The translations under genes were made by a program, and so were the position numbers. DNA of 64,000 bases from Chelydra serpentina (taxonomy: Eukaryota; Chordata; Testudines; Chelydridae), in the NCBI GenBank assembly GCA_037349315.1, contig JBAIAC010000033.1, positions 17,502,001-17,566,000 on the forward strand. Reading direction: 5' to 3'. The first letter of the stretch is position 1. Each line of letters opens with the position of its first letter. Positions 47,876 through 60,800 of this stretch are shown piece by piece. The notes under the pieces were generated by a model. The model ran no database searches. It was not told the DNA's origin and saw only the letters and a list, made by a program, of their open reading frames with translations.

Positions 47876-50170
47876 GTCTCCCCAGAATGTGCTATTTCTA
47901 ATGTTGTTTATATTTTGTGTCTCCATTTTGTAAATTTTATCTTGTTACCTCCAAATCCCATTGCTACTTGCCACTGAATGTCATCCAGAAACATATTTCA
48001 TGAGTATGGTAGCTTCCTTTAACCACTTTTGGATTTCCTTTCATCTCTTTGCCATGGTGCCATTGTTCAGTCTATTTTGGATGATAGTGTAGATGAATGT
48101 ATTTCAGGAAGGATGAGCATTTGCACTGGTAGAGTGAGTGATTGACATTAAGCGTTAGTCATTATTCTATCAACATACCATTGTATTGCCATACCATTAA
48201 TTGTCAAACTACCATCTTCTTACTGATATCCAGATGCTAATCAGCCTTTATAAATTCTTTAGTACATTTAACTTATGCCACTGCACATGTACCTTTATGG
48301 TATGAAAAGAAAGGAGTCTTCTACTTAATTAGAATTCTGTGCATAGCTACCTGCATTGTTTAAATGCAACTCATATGCCAATATGTCTTCAAAATGCTAT
48401 ACTTTTTTTGCTTCTGATTTAGGCAGAATATATGTGACAAATGCTGCATATATAAATGTGCATTTACTTAGATAGCATGAAGCATCCTACAGTATCTGTC
48501 CAGAATTCCTAGTATCCCAGCAATGTATTATTAATCATTAAACTTACTGAACTGAATACCACCCGTGTATCTATGGTATCGGTGTTTACTTAAAGAAAAA
48601 CTATGGAGGCAATGGTAGCTTTAGGCTACTAGACCTATACTGGCGTATTTGACCTACACTGGGGTTTGGAGTTTAAGTCTTCAGGGAATCAAGTTTAGGG
48701 CTAGGGTTGAAATTTGGCTTTGATGGCGTTGACATGGCACAAAATGTGAGATTTCAGCCCCCAAAGGTAAATAATTTGCAAGCTCACCTATCTTGTGAGC
48801 TTTTAGTCATCCTGAATTGTATTAATCTCCCAGAAGGCACCTGAGGATACAATAAACATTAGGTCACTCCATTGAAATATTTTGTCAGATTTTGATAGAG
48901 GTTGATGGGGGGGAGAGGAGGAATCAGCGTAGCAGAAATGTAATACTAGTAAGACACTAATCCAAAACAAACCCTGCCTTGTGCTGCATGATGACAGTAC
49001 TGACTGAAGAAGAGGGAGCAGTGAGTGTCTTCACTCTTTGTGCCCATGCAACTGCAGGAAGGAGTGCAATCAAACAAGACACAGCTAGGTTGGCGACCAG
49101 GCTATCCAGCACTCTTGCTCATATATAGAAGTTAACAGCACAGCCTGAGTGGTGAACAGACTGACCTTTCTGGGGCAGCACTAAGGTATCCTATGTTTCT
49201 TTCACCTGGCTTGAACCATCCTGACCTATACAAGTAGAATTCTTTATGTCCCTACCATGTTGCTTCCATTGCTTCTCTGTCCTTCCCCTGCTACTTGCTG
49301 TTCACTGTTTGTGAATAGGATTTTACTCATAAGGTAATATTTTCCATTTCATAGTAATTCAAATTGCCCCTGCACTTAATAATTTTTGTGCTATTCTAGA
49401 GATGTGTGGTGATGGGTTGTTTATTGTTTGCTTGTTTGCTTGATTTGTTTTATTTATTTTAAAGAAACCTAAACTTTTATGTTCAAGTGAGCAAAAGTTA
49501 TTGATTTGTCTTGTGATTGCAAAGAAGTCCATCTTGGAAATGGTATGTGCACTTTGTTGTGCAGAGGCAAAGTCTCACGTTCCAAACAACAGTAGAAATG
49601 ACATTTATTTAGCAACAGAGATATTGACTCAAAATAAAAGGCCCACTTTCCAAAACAGGAAACAGAGCCCATGCTGTAAATATATATATGAGAGACTAAG
49701 GAAGAGATCTAACCCATTAACAACCTCAGTGCGTAACAGAAAATCCGTCACTCACTGAACTACTCAGCATTCTGTGGTGCAACAGAGGTTGAGGCTGATA
49801 CTTGCAAATGTAGCCTCAATATATGAAAATATGGCTGGCTTCAGACTTGCCTTGCACCATTACATAGGTTGTATCTGGGTCTGAATACACTAGGGTATAA
49901 TTACATTGCTGTATGTCTATATACAGTTGCCCACATCCTGAAATATGCTGAGCACCTGCCGCTTATCCTGAAATCAGTGTTAGCTGTAGATTGCTCTGTG
50001 CTTGTTAGGATTTGGCTCATTACCCAGGCGTGATCCTGCAGATGCTTATTCATGGGAGCAGTAATGATTCATGCAGATAGTCCCATTGGCCAGACCCTGA
50101 GGTATTTGGTTAATCAACGTTGTCTCCGGCCAACTCTCACTGAAGTCTTTTGGGAATTTTTTGAGTAAAA
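47876..50170. other. No recognised feature
   Basis: AT-rich intergenic sequence without a recognised repeat or gene. Confidence 0.4.
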
Positions 50171-50171
50171 A

Positions 50172-50267
50172 CTCAAGGCCTGATCCTGCTACCACTGAAG
50201 TCAATGGGAGTTGAGGGTGCCCAGAACCTTGCAGAAGATGCAATACGTAACAGGATCAGGCCTTGAG
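50172..50267. repeat. Short palindromic element with perfect 17-bp arms
   Basis: Arms CTCAAGGCCTGATCCTG (50172-50188) and CAGGATCAGGCCTTGAG (50251-50267) are exact inverted copies. The interior has ccactgaagtcaatgggag, the common centre of the dyad elements. Confidence 0.75.
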
Positions 50268-50393
50268 CAAGGACTTCAGGTTGGCCCATCAGCCTCATTG
50301 GGGATGCTCAATTTTCTGGAAATGTTACTCCAGTGCCCCTGTCTCCACCCAAACAGGCTCTTCTATCAAGCTTTATTTCTTTTTTCTTCATTG

Positions 50394-50515
50394 TTTCACA
50401 GAGTTTAAGACCAGAATGGACCATTAGTTCATCCAGTCTGACCTCCTGTATATCAAAGACCATTAAATTCCACCCAGTTTTCCCTGCATTGAGCCTAATA
50501 ACTTGGCTTAAGTGA
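50394..50515 (-). mobile_element. CR1-type LINE 3' end
   Basis: The plus strand reads taagaccagaatggaccatt and catccagtctgacctcctgt, the reverse complement of the CR1 end GACTAGATGATCATAATGGTCC. Truncated at about 120 bases. Confidence 0.7.
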
Positions 50516-51960
50516 AAAGAACCATGTTTTGGAATAAAAATATGTAATTTATTTTTATGCTACGAGAGAGGCCACTGGTACATTTTGAATCTCTGCTTAT
50601 TTTCCTTTTGAATCCAGTTAGTTCTCCCAGGCTCACCTTTCACATGACCACAGCTCTTGTACCTTCCAAGCTATTATGCCTTCCTATCTTCTCATTAGTG
50701 TCGTGGATAAACCACTTGACACCAGCGTCGCTTTATAGATTCCCACAATGCAGGGATCACAGCGAGAGTCACAGTCAGCGCCTCTCTAGAAATAAGCTTT
50801 TATTAACTGTGGTTTACTTAGGCCACATACCCTGCATGGATCAAAGAACATGGCCCATAATCTTAGTTCATCTCTTTCTTGTAGAGAGGCATATTCCACT
50901 CTAGGAAGCGGATGGGAATGCCACTGTTAGGTGGTTAACAAAGCTACTGAACACTATAAGCATGGCCTTGGTTCTTCACGCTGCTTCACAGGGCTGGACT
51001 GCTATGTCCCCATTGAGCAGCTTGCAGGATGGAGGTTTAGGCCAATTCCGTGTCTAATTTCATTCGCTTGTTGTGTGAATGGGAGTTTTCCCTGAGTAAA
51101 GACTGAGTTCTGTGTTCTGTTCCAGCCACAGGGCATTGGAATCTGGTTTTGAAGCAGCATTTTCACCTGGGAACACTGGGGAAATAATTGATGGTGTTTT
51201 TTATCAGCTACCCATTACTACTTCCGCTTTACCTTACTTTTAAAATGTATTTGTTCGTATCCATTTCTTTTTACTCTATGGATTTGACATATTTGGTTTG
51301 TGTTGAACACATTGAAACTTGCCTTGAGAATGCTTTCCCAAACTGAAAATGTATGTGCTGGCTCTCAGGCAAATTCTACTGACCTTGCCATGATTAACGA
51401 CCAGGTTTATTATTATTATTTATTATTATTTTAAGCCCACTAATACTTTAGAAATTTGCAGAATCATTTGCAACTTGCCATTTCAACGCAGGTGGTTGAT
51501 AACAGTACAAAAGATATGAGAGTTATTAGCAGAAAGCTGATTTTCCTTAACAATTTCTCCTTCCCACAGTCAGAAAAATAACAAAAAATACTCAGCAAAG
51601 CCTCCTTCTAGAAAATTTAGTTGAGGTGGGGAGCACTGGAAGACACAGGGAACAACAGTAGAAATTCCTTGATTGTCTCAATCCACTCTTCGATTAGGTG
51701 CCAGGCGTAGAACGTTAGCAGAGTGCCGTCATGGAAGGTGCCAGTTAAAAGTAATTTCCCAGGAGCAGTAATGGGGGAGAAATGATTTTAATTCTAATGG
51801 CTGTCATTTAAAATTACACACAAACTACACATTCCTTGTCTCCCAGTACTTTTGCTGAGTCTTGTCACTCCATTATGAGGGTTGGTATTACCTCTTCAGT
51901 GATTACACTTTAGAGACATTTCAGGGGTTAACCATGGCTAAGACATAAGTAAAATACAGT
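50516..51960. other. No recognised feature apart from an (ATT)n tract
   Basis: Intergenic sequence with an (ATT)n tract at about 51408-51432. A weak dyad fragment (tgaatgggagttttccctga) lies near 51076. Confidence 0.4.
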
Positions 51961-52767
51961 TAAGGTGACCAGATCTCCCGATTTTATAGGGACAGTCCCG
52001 ATTTTGGGGTTTTTTTCTTATATAGACTCTGTGACAGACCCAGGCCAGTTGGGTACAACAAAGTAGCAGCATGCAGATATACTGGCCACTGGATTACCAG
52101 TTTTCTGTTCCCGGACTGACCAGAGCAGGGACTGCTCCAGGCTAATGAGGACACCTGACTCTAATTAACCTGTAAAGAGTCAGGTGAGGCCATTAAGGTG
52201 AAGTGAACACCTGACTCTAATTAAGGCTCTTCTGAGCATATAAAAGGGCTCACTCCAGTCAGGCTGGGGAGAGCCAGGGAGCCAGAGGAGAGGAAGTGCT
52301 GTTGCTACTGAAGGACTCAGTAAATGAGGACATGCTCGCGCCATCCGTAAGGGAGCCCTAAGGTAAGGGTGAAGAAGTGAGAAGCAGGAGAGCTGTGGGG
52401 AAGTGGCCCAGGGAAAATGTAGCAACTCTGGCAGTGAAAGGTCAGCTGCCAACACCTCCTGGGAGAGGAAGACAGGCCCCTATCAGGACAGGAAGCTAAT
52501 CTGTTCTGAGATAAGCTCATAGGGACAACAGAGATGGTGGGAGTTCTCTCACCAACCTTGTGCTGGCTTATGATGAAAAGGGCTCAGTAGACTGTAACCC
52601 TGGTCCTAGAGAGAGAAGGACTATGTGGAGGATTGCAGTGAGCCTCTGAGGCTAGTATAAACCGCCTAGAAGCGCGGGACCCACCGGGACAGGGTCGGAG
52701 CTCTGCCACAGCTCCTATTACCCCCCACCCCGTCCCGATTTTTCACACGTGCTGGCTGGTCACCCTA
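51961..52767. mobile_element. MITE split by a solo LTR
   Basis: The left part (51961-52029) reads taaggtgaccagatctcccg, then agggacagtcccgattttgg. The right part (52711-52767) reads gctcctattaccccccaccc and ggctggtcaccctac. Joined, they form a short element with ends TARGGTGACCAG that I recognise as abundant in turtles; without the insertion it would be about 125 bp. Its flanks show no clear duplication. Confidence 0.75.
52030..52710 (+). mobile_element. Solo LTR, 681 bp, inserted in a MITE
   Basis: Ends TGTGACAG and CTGCCACA are TG...CA with an 8-base inverted repeat (one mismatch). The junctions read gactc on the left and gctcc on the right, consistent with a 4-5 bp duplication of the MITE sequence GGCTC. 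It contains a TATA box (gcatataaaagggctcactc at about 52237), and its 3' end (aagcgcgggacccaccggga) matches a turtle LTR-like family. No internal genes. Confidence 0.75.
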
Positions 52768-53194
52768 CAACCAACAACAGATGCTGCTTGTCCTTGAGCT
52801 GTATTTCATCGTGCTTTGAAGCAGTTTTGCTGCACATAGTCTGACTATAGGTCATCCTTGTTTTCATCCTTGATTTCAGATTGCCTGTAGGAGGAGGATT
52901 CCACAACTTTGTTACCCTCAGAAAGCAGAGGAAATTTGGTTGCTAAGAAACTGTGGAGGTGTTGCACCTTACTTTCTTTCCAGAATAGTTTGTTAGCTGC
53001 CATCAGTGATTCTACCAAACTGTCTCAGGCTGTTTTCCATGCAAAACATCCACATATCCTCCTATTGCCACAAACTTATCAGAAGTTCAGACATACTGCA
53101 GAATACAAATTTAACTATTAACCTCATGCTGTTTTTTCTATTAGTCAGCAACAGCTCAGTTTAGATTACATTGTATTTATGATTGCTAACTTTG

Positions 53195-53450
53195 TTTATA
53201 TTACAGTAATGCCTAGAAGTCCCAAATGAGTTCAAGGTCTCACCATGGTAGGTATATGCATATAGTAAGAGACAAGACAAAGGGCCAAAGAAAGGAGGTA
53301 GTATTATCCCCATTTTATAGATGAAGAACTGAAGCTGAGGGAGATTAAGTGACTTGCTCAAGGTCACACAAGAAATCTGTGGAAGAATCAGAATATGAAC
53401 CCAGATCTCCCGAGTCCTACTCTAGTCACTTAACCACATAGTTATCCTTC
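53195..53450 (-). mobile_element. MIR-type SINE, nearly full length
   Basis: The plus strand reads tattatccccattttataga, aagtgacttgctcaaggtca and ccagatctcccgagtcctac, followed by ctagtcacttaaccacat. It is a reverse-oriented MIR-type SINE that includes the tRNA-like head. Confidence 0.8.
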
Positions 53451-53469
53451 CAAATGTTTCACTGTATGT

Positions 53470-55430
53470 GCTTAACAAGGATTCTCTGGGCCAGATCCTT
53501 GGTCCTACTCTGGCTGCTTTGTTCCCCTCTGGCAGCACAAAAAAGCCCTAAAGCTGCCTTAAATTGTCCCTTGAGTTTTCTCCTCACACTGGGGAATGCT
53601 CAGGTTGTGCAAAGCCACCTCACTTTCAGCACCCAATGGGAGCAAGCCCAGATGGTGTTGCTGGGGTGTCCTTATGCCCTGGCCAGAACAGCCTCTTGGG
53701 CAGGGTTCTCAAACTCAATTTACCTTAGGGCCAGTGCCAGTCCTCTGAAATGGTGTCTACTCTGACTTAAGCAACCATCATCTCTAGGAGGCAAATAATG
53801 AGGACATGATGGAGAATGGCTGAGCAATCCATTACAGCCACAGTCTTCCTGCCAGGTGGCAGAATGTTAGTGGGCTTGTTTGTGATCTTTGCAGAGGTTG
53901 ATGTGAGTGTTAGAACCAGGTGAAAGCACTTTCTCCATCTAACAATGAGTACGTGTTACCCCTTGACCATTTTGGAAGTACATGGCAAAATACACCTGAA
54001 GCAATACCTCACCAAAAATGGCCTTCGAGGCATGTTAGACACATTAAGTGAAGTCAGAAATACATAGAGATATGGTCCAATAGATTAGTTCTTGATTTAT
54101 TGATTCATATGACCACTGAAAGTTCTACATCCTGTAAAGGTGGGGTGAATGTTCGTCTGCATCAGAGATTATTCAAACAGCTCAGCATGGCTGGCAATTT
54201 CTACTTAAAACAAACCAAGGGCTGGAGTAGGAGGGTGGTCACTTATTTGTGTTCATTGGCAAAATTGTGTAGGGAAGCAATTATAGCACCTATCTGTACT
54301 ATATCTAGCTCTAGTTGGCACTACTGTGCCATCACTCCCACACACACATGATCCATCTGGCAGAGCCCTAGATATTGGCTAATAGCAGGAACAGAGCCAG
54401 CCTAACAGTAAAGTTGAGGTACTGAGACCTCTCAACACACAGGGGAGCTGAGGAGCCCGGGATCTCTCAGGGAGTGGGCTAAAGGGAGAGGGGAGACACC
54501 CTAGAAAGGAATGGCTCAAATCTGTTGACTTAATATATTTGCAAATAGAGAATAATATTGTTTGCTGCTGTTGAACTATAACTCTATGACAAATATTCTC
54601 AAATGCACTCTGTGAGCCTCCCTTCGATTAATAATGAAATGCCATCATCCCAGACAGAAAATTCTGTTTTACGTGTAGTCTTAGGAACATGCAACGTAGA
54701 CAATTAGATTATATGTAGTCCTACAACCTTCTCAGTACAGAGAATGAAATTACATAGAAACTTGCTGTCCAGACAACTGTCAGGTGAATTATTTCTATTG
54801 TAAACACATCAGGGACTCTAGTCTGCCTTTGGACACATGGATATGAATGTCCTGACTTCAGTGGGAGCTGCTCCCATGTATCTAAGGGCAGAGATGGGTT
54901 CTGTAAATTTACGTTCACTTTGCTTTTGTATGACAACTTTGAGGGCAAAGTTGCCAAACCAGAGATCTACCACTGACGAATGGGCAGGGCCAGGTCAGGT
55001 ATATGGGTCCCCTGTGAACCTGATAGGACATTAAATATAAAAAGCAAATTTAGCTGGAGATCTGGGTTAACTTTTCCACAGGCCCCCACACTGTGCTGCA
55101 CCACCTTCCACTTTCAGACACTAGCTGAGGAAACCCTGTCAGGGTATTGCCTGGGAGCCAGAAGAGATCAGGGGAGCCTAGAGTTAGGGCATAGATGGGT
55201 CTCACTGCCTACAGATCTTCTATGATCTTTATGGATCTCTGAGAGAACCCTTTGTTCATTTTGTTAAGGGGAAATTTCCCCTTCCCTCTGACAGAATAAT
55301 GTGTGGGAAAACTGCGTGAGGAGAATATCAGCAGTCTTTCTTCACTGCAGTGCTGATCATTAGAGCTGGTCAAACAATTAGCTTTCCAATGAGGAAATGC
55401 CATTTTGTCGAGAAGATTTCTCAGCTTCAG
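53470..55430. other. No recognised feature
   Basis: Intergenic sequence without a recognised repeat; gggccagatccttggtccta near 53489 is a fragment of the dyad-type repeats. Confidence 0.4.
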
Positions 55431-55444
55431 GGAAGAAGAGTGAG

Positions 55445-55690
55445 AGACCCACCCTAGGGGTGAGGATACTTGCCTGGGATGTGAAACTCAGGTTCAAGTC
55501 CCTGCTCTGCCTGATTCCTTCATCCCAGATGAGTACCTTAACCACTTGTGTATAGAGTCAGTCTTTCATGTTAGAGTAGCCCCATTTTGTATGAATAATT
55601 AAATATTCATCGAGTCAGAGAGAGAGATACTGACTCTCTAGCCCAGTGGCTAGGGCACTCACCTGGGATGTGGGAAATCCAGGTGCGAAT
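55445..55690 (+). mobile_element. Two tRNA-derived SINE pieces in direct orientation
   Basis: The first piece contains cttgcctgggatgtgaaact and the B-box-like ggttcaagtccctgctctgc. The second (from 55625) contains the A-box-like tagcccagtggctagggcac and cacctgggatgtgggaaatc. Both belong to one tRNA-derived family; the second copy's B box has decayed to ggtgcgaatt. Confidence 0.6.
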
Positions 55691-55844
55691 TGGGTTATTG
55701 GTTCTTCTGCAGTAGGTTGGTCTGGTATTTATTCATGAACATTTTTGAAAGGTCTCGTTTTCATTCTATATCAGCCAGAAAACTGCTTTCAAAATCTCAA
55801 TTTTTTGGTGAACTGGAATTTTGTTTTCTGGTCAGCCCTCCTGG

Positions 55845-55940
55845 GGCTCAGTTCTGCAAACCCTTCTTCAGGTGTCCTTCCTCATGCAAGTACTGCAGTA
55901 CCTTTGAACCTCTGTCCATAAGGGGTTGCAGAATTGGGCC
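55845..55940. repeat. Short palindromic element
   Basis: Arms ggctcagttctgcaaaccct and aggggttgcagaattgggcc are inverted with two or three mismatches. Another member of the dyad group. Confidence 0.65.
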
Positions 55941-56010
55941 TGAGGCATATGGTAAATGACTACTTTAGAACCAAATGAAATCAGCTATTTACTTGATAAC
56001 CAGTACTGAG

Positions 56011-56392
56011 CAGGGCCGGCTCTAGGATTTTTGCCGCCCCAAGCAAAAACAAATCCCCCCCCCATTTTTTCTTACCCCACCCCCGCCCCTTCCCCAAATC
56101 CCCAGCCCTGCCTCCTCCCCCCAGGCTCTCAAGCCTAGGAGGGAGGGGGAGCAGCGACGCGCGAATCAGCTGGTTCGCGCGCTGCGGCCGCTCGGGATCT
56201 CCCCCTCCAGCAGCGGCGCGCGAATCAGCTGTTTCGCGTGCCGTGGCGGGGGAGCCAGCGGCGGCAGCGGAGGTGAGCTAGGGCCGCCGGGGCAAATTTT
56301 TAGGGGTGGCATGGCTGGCGCCAGAATGCCGCCCCTAGAAACTTGCCGCCCCAAGCACCAGCTTGTTTTGCTGGTGCCTGGAGCCGGCCCTG
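56011..56392. mobile_element. hAT-like MITE, 382 bp, with perfect 8-bp duplication
   Basis: Ends CAGGGCCGGCTCTAGG and CCTGGAGCCGGCCCTG match as inverted repeats (15 of 16). Both flanks read GTACTGAG (56003-56010, 56393-56400). The subterminal sequence tgccgccccaagca appears at both ends in inverted and direct form. The interior is CpG-rich and non-coding. Closely related to 63552-63942. Confidence 0.93.
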
Positions 56393-56400
56393 GTACTGAG

Positions 56401-57544
56401 TCTATTCCACTCTGAATTTCTGAGGCTGGCATTGTGGAATACTAGCTGACCACACAGCCCCAAGCTCAGACTAATTGGCTTTTATATGGGTACAGTACCT
56501 GTTCTTATTGGCATGTAGTGGAAGAGAAATGCTCAGAAGGTACAGAAATGCTGCAGTTAGTTGAACTGATGCCTGAGGCCTTTTTCTTGTTACTCACCAC
56601 AGCTGGTACTGTCTGCATAAAAAAAAAAGCTTGAATACAGAGATTTTAGTCAAAAGCATAGAGGTGGTCTGAAAACTGGCAAAGCACCTTGTTGCTGCTG
56701 GTCTCTGACAGAGGTGTCTATATTTGGGTAGAGACGGGAGAGATCTCTGTGTGTTTCCATTGCTGAAAATACAGATATCTCAGGATGGTCAAAGAAAATT
56801 AAGGGGAGCATTCCATAGGGCCCCTTTCCCTATGATAATGAAATGATTGTTCTACCAGCACAGGACATTCGTTTTATGGCTCAGTGACACCCATTTCCAC
56901 CCCGACCCATCCTGACTATGGAGCAGCTAGTTTTTAAAAATGTATCAAAAGAGATCAGAAATTATAAGAAGTTTAATGAGAAGAAATTGAAATATACTTT
57001 GATGGTGGAACAGAGGTAAAATGAAATGGCAGGTATATAGTGTGTGTGTGGGGCGGCGGTGGGAGGCTGGGGCTGGCCAGAAAGGGAGAGGGTCAAATGA
57101 TCCAGGACATGCTGTCTCTGTATCTCTTTTTTGTGTACCATAGAGAATAAAAGAAGTGTCATTGGAGAAGACATGACTCATGACAAGTAGAGCCTTAGTA
57201 AATAATGGAACAAGTTCCTAGTTTAGCCACACAAGATTTTTTTGAAACTTGCTGGTTTTGTTGATTTTTTAAAATTTTTTTGGACTCTGAATAAATATTA
57301 TATATCTTGACTAAAGAGTGTTTATACTACTGGGAAAATTCATAATTGGTCTGTTCTCCCAGATAAATGAATTCTGAAAGTATAGAAAATACTGTGTAAA
57401 TGACAGATTTCAAGTCTGTGCCACAACATGGATTGAGTAAGAAAAAATAATTTTGTCTTGACTTATAGGGCCAGATCCTTGGTCCCGCTTAAGTCCATTT
57501 TGTACTATTCCAGGGATGAAGTCCTGGCTCCATTGATGTCACTA
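56401..57544. other. No recognised feature
   Basis: Intergenic sequence with no recognised repeat. Confidence 0.4.
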
Positions 57545-57700
57545 AAGATATGTCTAAACTGCAATTAAACACCCTTGGCTGGCCCATGTCAGCTGACTCT
57601 GGTTTGCGGGGCTTGGGCTAAAGGGCTGTTTAATTGCAGTGTAGAGATCATTTATGCTTGCGCTGGAGCCAGAGCTCTGAGACACGCGCCCCCCTCCGCC
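57545..57700. mobile_element. MITE with palindromic arms
   Basis: The left arm tgtctaaactgcaattaaac pairs with the right arm gtttaattgcagtgtagaga. The interior ggctggcccatgtcagctga belongs to a high-copy reptilian family with the arm TGTCTACACTGCAATTAAACA. The true right boundary may lie further on (ctggagccagagctctgaga). Confidence 0.7.
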
Positions 57701-57819
57701 CCCCCTCCCGCCACAGGGGGTGGCCTGGCCACAGCACAAGGTTGGAGTTGCAGGGGTGAAGCCACGGGGGACCCACTGTTTTGGTGTTCCTAAGGCCCTT
57801 GATGACCTTAATTCCATCT

Positions 57820-60800
57820 TGGGCTCCTAGTATACATTTTACTACTTAAACTATGAATGATCTGCAGGTAGAAAGGAGTGGAAAGGACTATACAACACAC
57901 CCTCCAAAAGGCCAGTGTAAAATTACATTCAGATGGGTTTATGCCTCGTAACCACTCTGAACCAGCTGTGATATGTATGGTACTGTACTAAAGACAGAAG
58001 ATACAAAGCTTTTCCTGCCAATCGGCTATTTCTCCCCTGCCTTCCCAGCTGTGCAAAGAGCGTATAAGATAGTAGCTTTAAGTGTTAGGCAGGAGAGAAC
58101 CAGACCCACTGTCTGCAAGGCATTATTTGAGTAAAAGAACAGCAATAAAGCACCAACCAAAAGATCACAAACTAGCCATTACTATAACAACCGTTTCTAC
58201 CAGGCATCCTGTCAGATTAAAATTACAGTCTATGGGGAATCTGAGACGCCTGCCAAGTAAGTTCCCAATCCTTGGAGGTGATGAGCGCTTTCAGTGAGAG
58301 ATAGAGATACCCCCTCACAAAAGCCAACAAAAGTTGAGGCAGCTCAGCATCTTTCAGGAAGCACTTTGCACCCCCCCAGGGGCTAGACCCTAGAAGGGGA
58401 GGCAGACGGCTGACATGATGGATACTAGCGTGGGATGTATTGATAGGTGACGCGTGGAGCACAACCTGAAGACAGGGCAGAACACACGCTGTTTCAGCAT
58501 CTGATAGGAACCAAGCCCCTTTTATCTTCCTAAAACTATGAAGCATAATAGCTTATTATCAAAAACCGAGCAGCAGACTGCAGGCAGTATCCACCTGCTG
58601 CTTATGTAACACTTTATGAGCTTTATATCACCAGCCACAATGAATAAAGAGCTGAGTCACTGCAGAGATTCACATTAGATGTCACTAGCCTAAAGGATGA
58701 GGTGACCAAGGCCTCCAGAAGGTGCTAAAACTGTGAAGGATGATGAGCAGACATCCCACAGTACATGTGCTGTGATGCTGCAGATGGGCTCTGTGGGTCC
58801 CACGTAAGCTTTCTAGCTAATGAGCTACAACAAAAGAGGTATGATTGCTGCCATTTTAAGAGACAATGAGCTGTAGCTTTGCCCCAAAACTAATAAGAAG
58901 CCACATAACACAGTGACAGACAAAGGCCTCTATCCTACAACTGAAAGTATGTGGGCAGACTGCTGAACTTGTGCAAAGTCCCACTGACTTCAGTGGAGCT
59001 CCATACAACCACAGCAGATTCATAGTTTGCTGTTGGTTACAGGATACCAGTAAACTAGTCCACAGATTGTCATCTTGGAGATAGGCATGTTACATCTGGG
59101 GTATATCGTACTTGCTCACCACTGGGCGTGGTTCAGGATTTTTGCAGAGTGGCTGACTATCATCTAAAAAGCTGGATATATGCTTGAATGTTGTGTATCT
59201 GGAGTGATATACTCAGATCAATAAGGAGGGGGTTTAAAGTCAGAGGGCACAGATCACATGTGTTTTGGCTTTAATTTTACATCAGCTGTAAAACAATTTT
59301 CTATGAAACCCCAAATATCAATTATTACATTTAATCAGCACAGTCCCCTAGATTGAGTTGTGCTTCCATTTTTATAACTATTAGGATCTTTTTTAAAAAC
59401 AAATCTGTGTGAGCAGTGTTTGACACTGTAAAGGAAGCATTTCCTTTGTGGCATAGCTGTCATCTTATCATAACATCCCATTCTAGGAATAGAAACTACT
59501 GAAGTGTTCACAATAAGCACAGCATTACAATAAAATAAATGTTTCCATTTTAATGTGTACCGCTGGAGCGACTAAGAAAGGCAAGCCTAAAATAATTGAT
59601 TATATAACTTTTATTACATTTTCAAGGGTAGGGATGGGTGTGGTGTGGGAGGTGGAAATGAAAAGGAATTTACGAAACAGAAGCATGCGTAAAAGTCCTA
59701 GCTGTTGAGGACATAATATTTGCTGAAAACAGTCAAAAGTAATTTTGGCATATGATGCTCATTTTCACAAGCAATCTTCTGCCTAATCATAAAAGTTGGC
59801 TGACGCGAGAATCTCTTGCCTTCAAAAGTAGCTCATGTCTGGAAAAGTAACCCAGCAAAACACTGGACAAAATGTATGTGGGTTAGTTTACTGAATCTAA
59901 ATGTAAGAGAATGAAACTGTCCTTTAACTGCATCCCTCCTCATGTGTTATGAGAAAGAGAATCTTGAAAAACCTTACACAATGACTCATCTGATATTATG
60001 ATGTGCCAATGTTCATGAACAATTCTGTTCATTTTGTGTGTGTATGTACATGTATAAGCGGTGTAGGTGGCAACTACAGTTTTAGATTGTGATGAATCAG
60101 CCTTTATTCAATGGGCTCTTATTTTTGATTTATGAGGCAATGTTTTCCTTTCCTGTACTCTCAGATTGGTGTAATTCCACTTCTTTAGTGAAGAATGTAA
60201 TAAGTCTGTTTTTCCTTTGCCCCCTGATATTTTATATGTCTCAAATGTGTGCTGGAAATAACCTCTTTTCACAGATGATTAGAGAGGTTTTTGTTCTATT
60301 TCTCCAGTCTCTTGTTGACAATACTCTTAAATCAACACTAGTGGCTTTTCAGGGGAGGCATTGTCTACTCTGTTTTTAGTCAAATTTTACCTGTTGCTAT
60401 AAACTGCCCATGCAGATACAATACCTTTCACTAATCAGTTTTATCTCTAGTTCCCATTTTCTGAGGTAACCAGCCTACATAATAAATAAAGACCCCTTAA
60501 AGTATAAACCACTCAGTTTCCATTTATAAAATATTGAGAGTAGGCACAAGGCCTTCAAACAATGTTTTAGGCCCTGATTTCTAACATTAGTGTGATTATC
60601 CATCCATTTGTCTGTCGATCTATTTTAGATTTTTCCATTTTTCCAATTGTATCACTGTGTTATTTTAAAATATTGTAATTTTGATTATCTGTTGAATTAT
60701 GAAGGCTCCAGCAGTAGGTTGTGCAACATGTGATTCATCTTGTAATGGGGCAGTGTTTGGAATATGAGAGTTCCCACTTAAATCATGGATTTAGTAACAC

